Shown here: piece after piece, positions 8,817 to 16,692 of the stretch
Numbering within the stretch: position 1 is the stretch's first letter
Layout: every line of letters begins with the position of its first letter
Origin: Rhodospirillaceae bacterium
Lineage (GTDB): Bacteria > Pseudomonadota > Alphaproteobacteria > UBA8366
NCBI GenBank assembly: GCA_002722095.1
Contig: PBKG01000017.1
Location: 6,070 to 30,657 of the forward strand
Direction of reading: 5' to 3'
DNA length: 24,588 nt
Notes under the pieces: generated by a model
Told to the model about the DNA's origin: nothing
Database searches by the model: none
What the model saw: the letters and a program-made list of their open reading frames with translations, nothing else
Translations under genes and position numbers: made by a program

Positions 8817-10187
8817 ATGGCAAAGGCATCCGCGATCAGTCCTGAAATGAAGGCGCTGTCCTCTTATATGACGCGAGCGCTTGGCCGCCGCCTGCCGGCA
8901 AAAGTGGCGGAAAAAGCGAAACACCATATTCTGGATACCTTGGCGGCGATCATTTCGGGCTCGCGCCTGGTGCCGGGAGAGAAGGCAATTTCCTTCGTCC
9001 GCAGTCAGGGCGGCAAGAAGGAAGCCCTGGTGCTGGGTACCCGATATATGACCACTGCGATCAATGCCGCCATGACAAACGCGATCATGGCCCATGCGGA
9101 CGAAACCGACGATTCTCATTTTCGTGCCAATATGCATCCGGGCAGCATCATGGTGCCGGCGGCACTGGCGATCGCCGAACGCAATGGCTTGTCCGGCGAC
9201 GCGTTCTTGAAAGCGGTCGCGCTCGGTTACGATGTCGGGTGCCGCTGCAATATGGCGTTGGATGCGACCAATCTGCGCCGGCTCGAATTCGATTCCCACT
9301 CATTCGGTGGCTCGTTCGGGGCCGGTGCGGCTGCGGGCGCATTGTTGGGATTGAATGCGGAACAGATGCGGTTCGTTTTGTCGTACGCGGCCCAGCAAAC
9401 TTCTGGCATGCGCACTTGGCGGCGCGATCCGGAACATGTTGAGAAAGCTTTCGTCTTTTCCGGTATGTCCGCACGCAACGGAGTAACGGCAGCGTTGATG
9501 ATCGAAGACGGATTTACCGGCGTGGATGACGTCTTTTCCGGTGATCCAAATTATCTCGACATTTATGTAGATCGCCCGAAGCGGAAGGAACTTTCTGCCG
9601 AACTCGGCAAGCGGTACGAGGTGATTTACACCAACATCAAGAAATGGTCGGTCGGCTCGCCCATACAATCGCCCCTCGATGGAGTACAGGCAATCATGCG
9701 CGAACATGGGGTCGGCGCCGAAGATTTGGACAGTATGCTGATCCATTTGCCCACCGAACGGGTGAAGACGGTGGATAATCGCGATATGCCGGATATCAAT
9801 CTGCAGCATTTGGCAGCGGTAATGCTGTTGGATGGCACGGTGAGCTTTGAATCGAGCCACAAATACGAGCGGATGAACGATCCCAAAACCAAGGCGCTTC
9901 GCGGCCGAATTTCGCTCGCCGGCAGCGATATGTTGTCCCGCGCGCGGCCCGGGCGGCAGGCAATCGTCGAAATGGTCTGCAAGGATGGGCGCAAGCTGAA
10001 AAAACGCATTCGCGCGGTGCGGGGCACCGCCGACAATCCGATGACGCGCCATGAAGTCGAAGATAAAGCCGTCGATTTGATGGCGCCCGTTCTTGGCAGT
10101 GCACGCACTCGGAAATTGGTGAATGCTATTTGGTCGTTGGAAAAAAGGCGTAATGTCTGTACCTTACGCAAAATTATGACAGCTTAA
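8817..10187 (+). CDS. MmgE/PrpD family protein
   Basis: The 456-residue product belongs to the MmgE/PrpD fold, whose characterised members include 2-methylcitrate dehydratase and cis-aconitate decarboxylase. The N-terminal helical domain carries HHILDTLAAIISGS and MAHADETDDSHFRANMHPGS, family hallmarks that contribute to the active site. GAGAAAGALLGLNAEQM and a smaller C-terminal domain follow. The substrate cannot be predicted; no methylcitrate synthase or lyase gene is nearby, so a propionate pathway is not supported. The start is clear: GAGGGGAGAG lies six bases upstream of the ATG. The transhydrogenase-like gene follows 22 bp after the stop, suggesting one transcript. Confidence 0.9.
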   Translation: MAKASAISPEMKALSSYMTRALGRRLPAKVAEKAKHHILDTLAAIISGSRLVPGEKAISFVRSQGGKKEALVLGTRYMTTAINAAMTNAIMAHADETDDSHFRANMHPGSIMVPAALAIAERNGLSGDAFLKAVALGYDVGCRCNMALDATNLRRLEFDSHSFGGSFGAGAAAGALLGLNAEQMRFVLSYAAQQTSGMRTWRRDPEHVEKAFVFSGMSARNGVTAALMIEDGFTGVDDVFSGDPNYLDIYVDRPKRKELSAELGKRYEVIYTNIKKWSVGSPIQSPLDGVQAIMREHGVGAEDLDSMLIHLPTERVKTVDNRDMPDINLQHLAAVMLLDGTVSFESSHKYERMNDPKTKALRGRISLAGSDMLSRARPGRQAIVEMVCKDGRKLKKRIRAVRGTADNPMTRHEVEDKAVDLMAPVLGSARTRKLVNAIWSLEKRRNVCTLRKIMTA

Positions 10188-10209
10188 TTCTTTGCGAGAG
10201 GGGCGGCCA

Positions 10210-11760
10210 ATGGCAGCGAAGAAAGCGACAAAAGCAACAAAATCCAAGAAAAAGGCACCCAAGCGGGCGGCACGTAAATCAGCGAGAAAGGCCAATGGCA
10301 AGACGCCGACCTCGTTCGATTACGACCTTTTGGTAATTGGATCGGGCCCGGGCGGGCATCGTGCGGCGATTCAGGGGTCGAAACTCGGCAAACGTGTCGC
10401 ACTGGCGGAAAAGAACGTGCTGATGGGTGGCGTTTGCGTCCATACCGGCACGATTCCGTCGAAAACGCTACGCGAGGCGGCGCTGCACCTGACCGGTTAT
10501 CGCGAGCGCGCGATCTACGGGGCGTCCTATACGGTGAAAGAAGACATCACCATGGGGGACCTGCTGCAGCGCGCCCACTATGTGATCAATCACGAACAAG
10601 ACGTGCTGTGTCACCAATTGCGCCGTAACGGCGTCGATATACTTGGCGGTGCTGCGAAATTCGTCGATCCCCATACGGTGCGCGTCGGCGGCGACAATGG
10701 CGGTGCCAGTCGGACGGTCACGGCAGATAAAATCGTCATTGCCACCGGTACGAAAACCGCCAAAGACCCTAGCATCCAGTTCGATGGCGAAAATATTTTT
10801 ACGTCCGACGAACTGCTGGATCTCAATAATCTCCCGTCCTCGATTACGGTTATTGGCGCCGGTGTGATCGGTCTCGAATATGCGACGATCTATGCGGCGA
10901 TCGGTACGCGCGTTACGCTAGTCGATTCCCGGCCCCGCTTGCTCGATTTTATCGATGCGGAAGTGATCGATACGCTTGTCTATCAGATGCGTCAGAACCG
11001 GGTCACGATCCGTCTCGGCGAGACAGTTTCCGCGGTTGAGACCTTCAAGGACGGCGACCAGACCCGGGTTAAGGTGTCGCTTGAAAGCGGCAAGGAATTT
11101 GCGACCCAAAAGGCTTTGGTTTCGGTTGGCCGAATGGGGGCCACGGACAAACTCGGCCTAGAAAACGCGGGTATTACGCCGGATGGGCGGGGACGCCTCA
11201 AAGTTAACGACGAGTTCAGGACAGAGGTGGCGCATATTTTCGCAGTCGGCGACGTGATCGGCTTCCCGAGCCTGGCGTCCACATCGCGCGAACAGGGCCG
11301 GCTCGCAGTTTGCCATGCTTTCAATTACGAAGCCGAAAGTATGTCATCGCTGTTTCCCTACGGTATCTACACCATTCCCGAAATCTCGGTTTGCGGACGC
11401 ACGGAAGAGGAACTGACCGAAGCGGGCGTGCCGTACGAAATCGGCAAGGCAAGCTATCGGGAAATTTCACGCGGGCATATCATCGGCGATGAGCTGGGCT
11501 TTCTGAAGCTGCTTTTCCACCTCCAGACCCGCGAATTGCTCGGCGTTCACATTATCGGCGAAGGCGCGAGTGAACTCGTTCACATCGGCCAGGCGGTAAT
11601 GGGGGCGGGCGGCAAGATCGACCATTTCATCAAAACGGTGTTCAACTATCCGACCCTTGCCGAATGTTATAAGGCCGCTGCCTTCAACGGCATCAACCGT
11701 TTGGCGCAATTGCCCCCGAGCGCGGATGTGGATAAGGACTCCTTACCGGTTACGCTCTAA
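10210..11760 (+). CDS. sthA: SthA-type soluble pyridine nucleotide transhydrogenase with lysine-rich N-terminal tail
   Basis: The 516-residue flavoprotein is of the dihydrolipoamide dehydrogenase fold. The FAD-binding motif is GSGPGG (44-49) and the second nucleotide-binding motif is VIGAGVIGLEYATIY. The redox motif reads GGVCVHTGTIPSK (73-85): the first Cys is kept (C76), but the second is Thr (T81). With TIPSKTLRE and the C-terminal FNYPTLAECYKAAAFNG, this identifies the Si-specific transhydrogenase (SthA/UdhA) rather than lipoamide dehydrogenase. It would transfer hydride between NADPH and NAD+ in the cytoplasm. The first 31 residues are an unusual Lys/Arg/Ala tail (23 of 31 residues), absent from ordinary SthA. 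I chose the ATG at 10210, preceded by GAGAGGGG; a TTG at 10192 is less likely. Confidence 0.88.
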   Translation: MAAKKATKATKSKKKAPKRAARKSARKANGKTPTSFDYDLLVIGSGPGGHRAAIQGSKLGKRVALAEKNVLMGGVCVHTGTIPSKTLREAALHLTGYRERAIYGASYTVKEDITMGDLLQRAHYVINHEQDVLCHQLRRNGVDILGGAAKFVDPHTVRVGGDNGGASRTVTADKIVIATGTKTAKDPSIQFDGENIFTSDELLDLNNLPSSITVIGAGVIGLEYATIYAAIGTRVTLVDSRPRLLDFIDAEVIDTLVYQMRQNRVTIRLGETVSAVETFKDGDQTRVKVSLESGKEFATQKALVSVGRMGATDKLGLENAGITPDGRGRLKVNDEFRTEVAHIFAVGDVIGFPSLASTSREQGRLAVCHAFNYEAESMSSLFPYGIYTIPEISVCGRTEEELTEAGVPYEIGKASYREISRGHIIGDELGFLKLLFHLQTRELLGVHIIGEGASELVHIGQAVMGAGGKIDHFIKTVFNYPTLAECYKAAAFNGINRLAQLPPSADVDKDSLPVTL

Positions 11761-11901
11761 CTGGGCAGACATGCGGTGGCGCGGTAATCTGGTAACGCGC
11801 TTCTGGAGCAAACTTGATCAGGCGTTATTATTGGCAACGCGCAGACTTCTTTATGTTTGCGGGTGTTTCGCGTGCGGCTTAATACCGAGTTGCGGATTGA
11901 T

Positions 11902-11918
11902 GTCGATAAGTAATCGAC
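11902..11918. repeat. Short perfect inverted repeat upstream of the ABC-like gene
   Basis: GTCGAT and ATCGAC are separated by AAGTA, forming a 6-bp stem 24 bp before the ATG at 11943. The gap 11761-11942 is AT-rich towards its right end. The hairpin lies just 5' of the ribosome site GAGGAG and could be an operator or leader structure, but a stem this short may be chance. Confidence 0.3.
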
Positions 11919-11942
11919 TATTGTAATTGAGGAGTAGTTGAG

Positions 11943-14900
11943 ATGCCGAGCAATATTATACAATATGCTTGGAAAAATTCTAAATTACAGCAAATATACC
12001 TTGTAGTATTAACGGTAGTATTTATGCCGTTATTATACTTAACATTTGAATTACCGAAAATAATTATTAATGACGCCATATCTATGGAGGCGTCTACTTT
12101 CCCTCGATCGCTTTTGTCTTTTGAATTCGATCAGATCGGCTACCTTCTTGTCCTGTGTTTCATTTTCCTGGGTCTCGTTCTGGCGAGTTTCGGGATGCTC
12201 TATTATATGAGCGTTTATAAGGGGGTGTTGTCGGAAGTTCTGCTTCGCCGGCTTCGTTTCGATCTCTACAAGCGAATTTTGCGGTTCCCGGTCAGCCATT
12301 TGCGCAAGGTAAATTCCGGCGAACTGGTCACCATGACGACCGCGGAAGTGGAACCGATCGGGCGTTATCTGGGCATCCTCTTCGCAGATCCGATTTTGAA
12401 TGCGGGCACCATGTTGACGGCGATGGTGTTTCTTTTCGCGCAGGACTGGATCTTGGGTCTGGCCGCGATCGCGTTGTTCCCGCTTCAGACGGTTATTATC
12501 CCGCGGCTCCAATTGAAATTGAATCAGGTCTCCCGGCGACGGGTCGTTTCTGTGCGTCGATTTGCCGGACAGGTCAACGAAACCCTAATGGGTGCGCGTG
12601 ACATTCACGCCAACGATACGGTCGAATTCGAGTTAGGCCGCACCGCGGAACGGCTCGGGAAGCTTTTCCGCATCCGCCGCGAAATGTATCACCGGGAAAA
12701 TTTCATCAAGTTTCTAAATGCGCTGATGACGCAGATCACGCCGTTCTTCTTCTATGCGATCGGCGGCTGGTTGGTGATCGCCGGCGACTTGACGCTGGGC
12801 GCGCTCGTCGCAGTCATTGGTGCCTATAAGGAGACCGTGCGGCCCTGGACCAAACTGATCGAAAACTATCAGAAGCATGAAGAAAACAAGGTCAAATATC
12901 AGACGCTGGTCGAAAACTTCAACGTGGAGACGGACGAAGAATCGACCAAGACCGGTACTGCCTCAGAAGCGGCCAATTTAGAGATCAATGGACCGTTGTC
13001 GGTGTCCAATGTGACCGTTAGCGATGGCGATGCGCGATTGTTGGAAGAAGTGAGCTTTGAATCCGATTTGCCGGGACAGATTGCGATCGTGGGGCCTGCG
13101 GGATCGGGCAAGGTCGAACTTGCGGAGTTGTTTTGCCAACTCCGCTACCCGACAGCAGGTGGCATTTGTTTTGGCGATTTTGCCCTAGGCGATCTCGGTC
13201 GTGGCGATATTGGCCGGATCGTCGGATATGCAGATCACGATGCGCATGTGTTTACCGGCAGTTGGCGTGACAATCTCTATTACGGCCTCAAACATCGTCC
13301 GGTCGCCGAGCGCGACTATGACGGGTCCGAACTGAAGGAGCGTGAAAAATGGGTGTCTGAGGCGGAGGCCGCTGGAAACCCAAGCCATGACATGGAGGCC
13401 GATTGGATCGATTATGGCCGCCTTGGCATTACGGGCCCGGATGAATTGGAGCGCGAGGCCTTAGCTATCGTAAAGAAGGTGGGCCTTGAGGAAGATTTGT
13501 TCCAGCGCGGCCTATCGCAACTGGTGCGGCCTGAGGACAAGCCAGAAACGGCGGTTAAAATACTCGAAGCGCGGCACTTATTCGCCGAACGTTTGGCGAA
13601 AACCGATTTTCCTGGTGCGGCCGAATTATTCAGCGTCGACGGTTACAACACTAATGCGACGTTATCGGAAAATTTCCTGTTCGGGCGCCATAGAGATGAG
13701 ACGTTCGATGTCTATCATCTCGGCAAGAACGAGTACGTCCTAAACATACTTCGCGAGATCGGCCTATATGATTGTCTGCTCGATATCGGGCGGCGCGCGA
13801 CGATGCATTTGCTCGATATGTTTGGCGACATGGCGGCTGGCGACCAGCGCATTTCGCAGCTCAGCCTGATCGGGTCGGACGATCTTCCGAAATACGAATC
13901 CCTGATGCGTAAAATCGATAGCGACGGGATGCATACACTCGACGACGACGAAAAGAACATGCTGTTCTCGATAGCCTTCATGCTTGCGCCCGCGCATCAG
14001 CGGTTCGGTCTTATCGATGCGCCGATCCAGGGGATGGTGATCGAGGCGCGCAGGAAGTTTCTAGACGGATTGCCGGACGACCTGCGCCCGAAATTGGAAG
14101 TGTTCGATTCCGACGCGGTATGCGGCGGCATCACCGTACAGTGTAATTTGCTCTATGGCCGAATTGCCCAGCGCCGCCATCGCGCCAAGGTCAATAATTT
14201 GATGTCGGAAGTGGTCGGTGAGATCGGGTTGCGCGAAGAAATTATCCGCCTCGGCCTCGATTCCGATGTGGGCGAGGCAGGGTCGCGGCTGTCTCCTGGA
14301 CAACGCCAGAAACTTGCGCTTGGCCGAAGCCTAATCAAGAAACCCGACCTGCTGGTAGTCAACGAAGCGCTTACGGCGCTTGATGCGGAAGAGCAGTCGA
14401 CTATCCGTAGGGAAGTCGTGACGACCATGGCAGAGGGTGCATTGATTTGGATCGATCGCGAAGACCAGGATGTCTCGGAATTCGATCAGGTGATCCTGAT
14501 GAAAGGCGGGCGTGTCGTCGAGCAACGCCAACGCGACGGCACCATGCTGCAGGCAGCGGAAACGACCGTCCCCAAGGCTGCTGAGGTCGGTCTCGAAGAC
14601 GAAATCAATGTGCTGCGGTCGGTACCTTTATTGGCCGGCCTTGCGCCGGAAACATTGAAGCTGGTGGCTTTTTCGAGCGAGCGGCACAATTTCGATCCCG
14701 ACGAGTACGTTTTTAAATCCGGCGACAAGAGCAACGGTGCCTATATCGTCCTGTCGGGTCAGATGGAGACAAGCGTCGAAGTCAACGGGTCGAAGCTGGT
14801 CATTGGGACGGTTGAAGTTGGCGATATTGTCGGTGAGGTGGGTGTGTTGTCCAACGTAGCACGTACCGCTTCCGTTGCCGCTACCGATGGCGGCGCGTCC

Positions 14901-15038
14901 GCCTTGTTGCTGACGCGCGACGTGTTCACCAATCTCATCGACAGCGACAAGAGCGTCAATGAGAAGGTGATCGAGCTTTTGTCGGAACGGTTGGCCTCGA
15001 CGATCCTCGAATTGGAGAAAACGCGCCAAGAGGCTTGA
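11943..15038 (+). CDS. Degenerate ABC-exporter-like protein with triplicated NBD segment and C-terminal cNMP-binding domain
   Basis: The 1031-residue inner-membrane protein starts with a type-1 ABC exporter membrane domain (about 15-320). Its nucleotide-binding domain is altered. Walker A is GPAGSGKV (384-391), with Val for Ser/Thr; Walker B is LLVVNEA, with N807 for Asp; the H-loop His is D838 (IDR). The signature LSPGQRQ (783-789) and catalytic E808 remain. Between Walker A and the signature, the Q-loop/helical segment recurs three times: WRDNLYYG (441-448), LSENFLFG (574-581) and VQCNLLYG (732-739), each followed by a [VI]GL helix (514, 607, 762). Residues about 891-1025 are a cyclic-nucleotide-binding domain with GEVGVLSNVARTASV (964-978), keeping the Glu and Arg that contact cNMP. 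ATP hydrolysis is probably impaired; substrate unknown. The start has GAGGAG upstream. The first 135 bp are about 28% GC, unlike the rest. Confidence 0.85.
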   Translation: MPSNIIQYAWKNSKLQQIYLVVLTVVFMPLLYLTFELPKIIINDAISMEASTFPRSLLSFEFDQIGYLLVLCFIFLGLVLASFGMLYYMSVYKGVLSEVLLRRLRFDLYKRILRFPVSHLRKVNSGELVTMTTAEVEPIGRYLGILFADPILNAGTMLTAMVFLFAQDWILGLAAIALFPLQTVIIPRLQLKLNQVSRRRVVSVRRFAGQVNETLMGARDIHANDTVEFELGRTAERLGKLFRIRREMYHRENFIKFLNALMTQITPFFFYAIGGWLVIAGDLTLGALVAVIGAYKETVRPWTKLIENYQKHEENKVKYQTLVENFNVETDEESTKTGTASEAANLEINGPLSVSNVTVSDGDARLLEEVSFESDLPGQIAIVGPAGSGKVELAELFCQLRYPTAGGICFGDFALGDLGRGDIGRIVGYADHDAHVFTGSWRDNLYYGLKHRPVAERDYDGSELKEREKWVSEAEAAGNPSHDMEADWIDYGRLGITGPDELEREALAIVKKVGLEEDLFQRGLSQLVRPEDKPETAVKILEARHLFAERLAKTDFPGAAELFSVDGYNTNATLSENFLFGRHRDETFDVYHLGKNEYVLNILREIGLYDCLLDIGRRATMHLLDMFGDMAAGDQRISQLSLIGSDDLPKYESLMRKIDSDGMHTLDDDEKNMLFSIAFMLAPAHQRFGLIDAPIQGMVIEARRKFLDGLPDDLRPKLEVFDSDAVCGGITVQCNLLYGRIAQRRHRAKVNNLMSEVVGEIGLREEIIRLGLDSDVGEAGSRLSPGQRQKLALGRSLIKKPDLLVVNEALTALDAEEQSTIRREVVTTMAEGALIWIDREDQDVSEFDQVILMKGGRVVEQRQRDGTMLQAAETTVPKAAEVGLEDEINVLRSVPLLAGLAPETLKLVAFSSERHNFDPDEYVFKSGDKSNGAYIVLSGQMETSVEVNGSKLVIGTVEVGDIVGEVGVLSNVARTASVAATDGGASALLLTRDVFTNLIDSDKSVNEKVIELLSERLASTILELEKTRQEA

Positions 15039-15069
15039 CGGCAAGGCCGCTATCCCTACTGGTAGGATT

Positions 15070-16671
15070 ATGAAAGTGCCGCCGACACCGCTGGCCAATA
15101 GCTTCGCCGAGGCCGCTCTGGCCGAAGTTCCGAAGCTGTTGATGCTGCAGGATCGCAATCCTCATAGCCCCACCTACGGCTGCTTCGACCGGAATTATTG
15201 GCAATATCGCCGCACCGATTTCCCAACCGGCATGGCGCAAGAATTCGTTTATCCCCTCGCGTTGGCCTATCGGCTGGAAGCCGAAAGCAATGCCTATCGA
15301 GGGGATCCGGCGTTAAAGGATTGGATCGAGGCCGGCATACGCTTTGCCGCCTTAAGTTCCCATCGGGACGGCGCGTGCGACGATTTTTTCCCGTTCGAGC
15401 GCGCGTCCGGTGCCGCCGCATTTTCGTTGCTGGGATGCATGCAGGCTTACGATTTGCTCGATCTCGACGATCCCGAATTGGAATCCTTCTTTGCAACGCG
15501 CGGACGTTGGCTCGCGGCGCACCAGGAAAGCGGTCAGCTCAGCAACCACGAGGCGCTCATCGTTTATTGCCTCTATCTGCTATGGACACGCTTCGGCGTG
15601 GACGATCTTGAGAGCGCGTATCGGGCGCGTCTGGAACGTCTTTTATCTTGGCAAGATGAAGAGGGTTGGTTTCAGGAATACGAAGGGTGCGATCTCGGGT
15701 ACCAGACGCTCACCATCGGTTTGCTGGCGCAGCTCTACGAGGCTTCGGGCGAAGAATCCCTGCGCCAGCCTCTGGAACGCGCCATTTCCATGACGGCGTC
15801 GTTTATGCACCCCGACGGCAGCCTTGGGGGGGAGGTTTCGAGCCGCAATACCTACAATTATTTCCCCCACGGTTTCGAGTTGGCCGGCAAATGGTTTCCC
15901 GCGGCGCTCGCACTCAATGACCGCTTTGGGCAGGCACTCCAATCCGGACGTGCACCCTGCTATTCCGACGACCACATGGTGGCGCACCACCTCTGGAGCT
16001 ATTTGCTTGCGGCGGCGAATTGTTTGACCGAGCGTGATGGCGACACCGAGGCGTCACCGTCGCAAATTCATTTTCCCGGTGCTGGGCTTTTGGCGGTACG
16101 TGATGGCGATCAGGACCTCTTTGTCGCGTTGAACAAGGGCGGCGTCTTCAAACTCTTCCGCGACGGCGATCTGGTTTTTTCCGATACCCAGCTCTCTTTC
16201 AAGCTGGCCGATGGGCGAACCGCTGTTTGTCACATGATCGACGAGTATGACATCGACATCGGCGATGGGGTGCTGACGGTTTCCGGGCGCGCGGGGTTCG
16301 CGAAACAGAAAGTCATGCGGCCGGTCGACAACCTTCTATTGCGCGGTTTCATGTTTGTCTTCGGCAGATTCTTTCCGACACTGGTTCGTAAATTGTTGCA
16401 GCGGCTATTAATCACCGATAAACGTCCGGCCCCTTTCGAGTTCTCGCGCCGGTTAGAGTGGGGCGGGGAGAATTTTACGGTGCAAGACGAGGTTAAATCC
16501 GACCGCTGGGCGGATGTGGTGTCCGCCGGCATTAGCGGGCATCAGACTTCTATCTCAGTGGTTCAGAGCCGGCCTTATCACGAGAGCCAGCACCAAGCCT
16601 GGTTCGATGTTACCGATCAAGTGAAGCAATTGGACGCGGGCGAGCCGTTTAAAATCGAACGAAGCTACTAG
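15070..16671 (+). CDS. Predicted alpha-toroid/beta-sandwich protein, polysaccharide-lyase-like
   Basis: The 533-residue product was not firmly assigned to a family. Residues about 1-325 are helix pairs with aromatic and acidic loops typical of an (alpha/alpha) toroid: YPLALAYRL, DGACDDFFPFERASGAAAF, SNHEALIVYCLYLLW, CDLGYQTLTIGLLAQLY and HPDGSLGGEVSSRNTYNYF. Residues about 335-430 look like beta-strands (LLAVRDGDQDLFVALN). This order resembles heparinase II/III-like and related polysaccharide lyases. Candidate catalytic residues are H160, Y262, Y264 and H267, by inference only. A hydrophobic-basic helix at about 424-447 is unusual. No signal peptide is seen, so it appears cytoplasmic, which is odd for a lyase. 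It starts 31 bp after the ABC-like gene and is probably co-transcribed with it. Confidence 0.65.
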   Translation: MKVPPTPLANSFAEAALAEVPKLLMLQDRNPHSPTYGCFDRNYWQYRRTDFPTGMAQEFVYPLALAYRLEAESNAYRGDPALKDWIEAGIRFAALSSHRDGACDDFFPFERASGAAAFSLLGCMQAYDLLDLDDPELESFFATRGRWLAAHQESGQLSNHEALIVYCLYLLWTRFGVDDLESAYRARLERLLSWQDEEGWFQEYEGCDLGYQTLTIGLLAQLYEASGEESLRQPLERAISMTASFMHPDGSLGGEVSSRNTYNYFPHGFELAGKWFPAALALNDRFGQALQSGRAPCYSDDHMVAHHLWSYLLAAANCLTERDGDTEASPSQIHFPGAGLLAVRDGDQDLFVALNKGGVFKLFRDGDLVFSDTQLSFKLADGRTAVCHMIDEYDIDIGDGVLTVSGRAGFAKQKVMRPVDNLLLRGFMFVFGRFFPTLVRKLLQRLLITDKRPAPFEFSRRLEWGGENFTVQDEVKSDRWADVVSAGISGHQTSISVVQSRPYHESQHQAWFDVTDQVKQLDAGEPFKIERSY

Positions 16672-16676
16672 GGCTT

Positions 16677-16692
16677 TAGGTCGAGCGACCTA
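16677..16692. terminator. Hairpin between convergent genes, possible bidirectional terminator
   Basis: TAGGTC and GACCTA form a stem around a GAGC loop, in the gap between the toroid gene and the stop codon of the leftward fusion-protein gene. There is no T-run on either side, so intrinsic termination is uncertain; position is the main support. Confidence 0.3.

Noticed and set aside
9300..10052. 250-codon open frame on the minus strand
   Set aside because: It is antisense to the MmgE/PrpD gene and looks like a shadow caused by codon bias.
10210..11760. Dihydrolipoamide dehydrogenase
   Set aside because: The second redox Cys is replaced by Thr (GTIPSK instead of GCIPSK), which is diagnostic of SthA.
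12900..14550. Two separate genes or a frameshift within the pseudo-ABC protein
   Set aside because: The frame is continuous with no stop, and the membrane, NBD and cNMP domains are all in one frame, so a fusion of broken genes is not needed.
11943..15038. NHLP/NHLM bacteriocin-type exporter with cNMP domain
   Set aside because: In those exporters the cNMP-like domain is N-terminal and the NBD is intact; here it is C-terminal and the NBD is altered, and no leader-peptide genes are nearby.
16677..16692. Strong intrinsic terminator
   Set aside because: The hairpin is short and has no T-run on either strand, so it is kept only as a low-confidence candidate.
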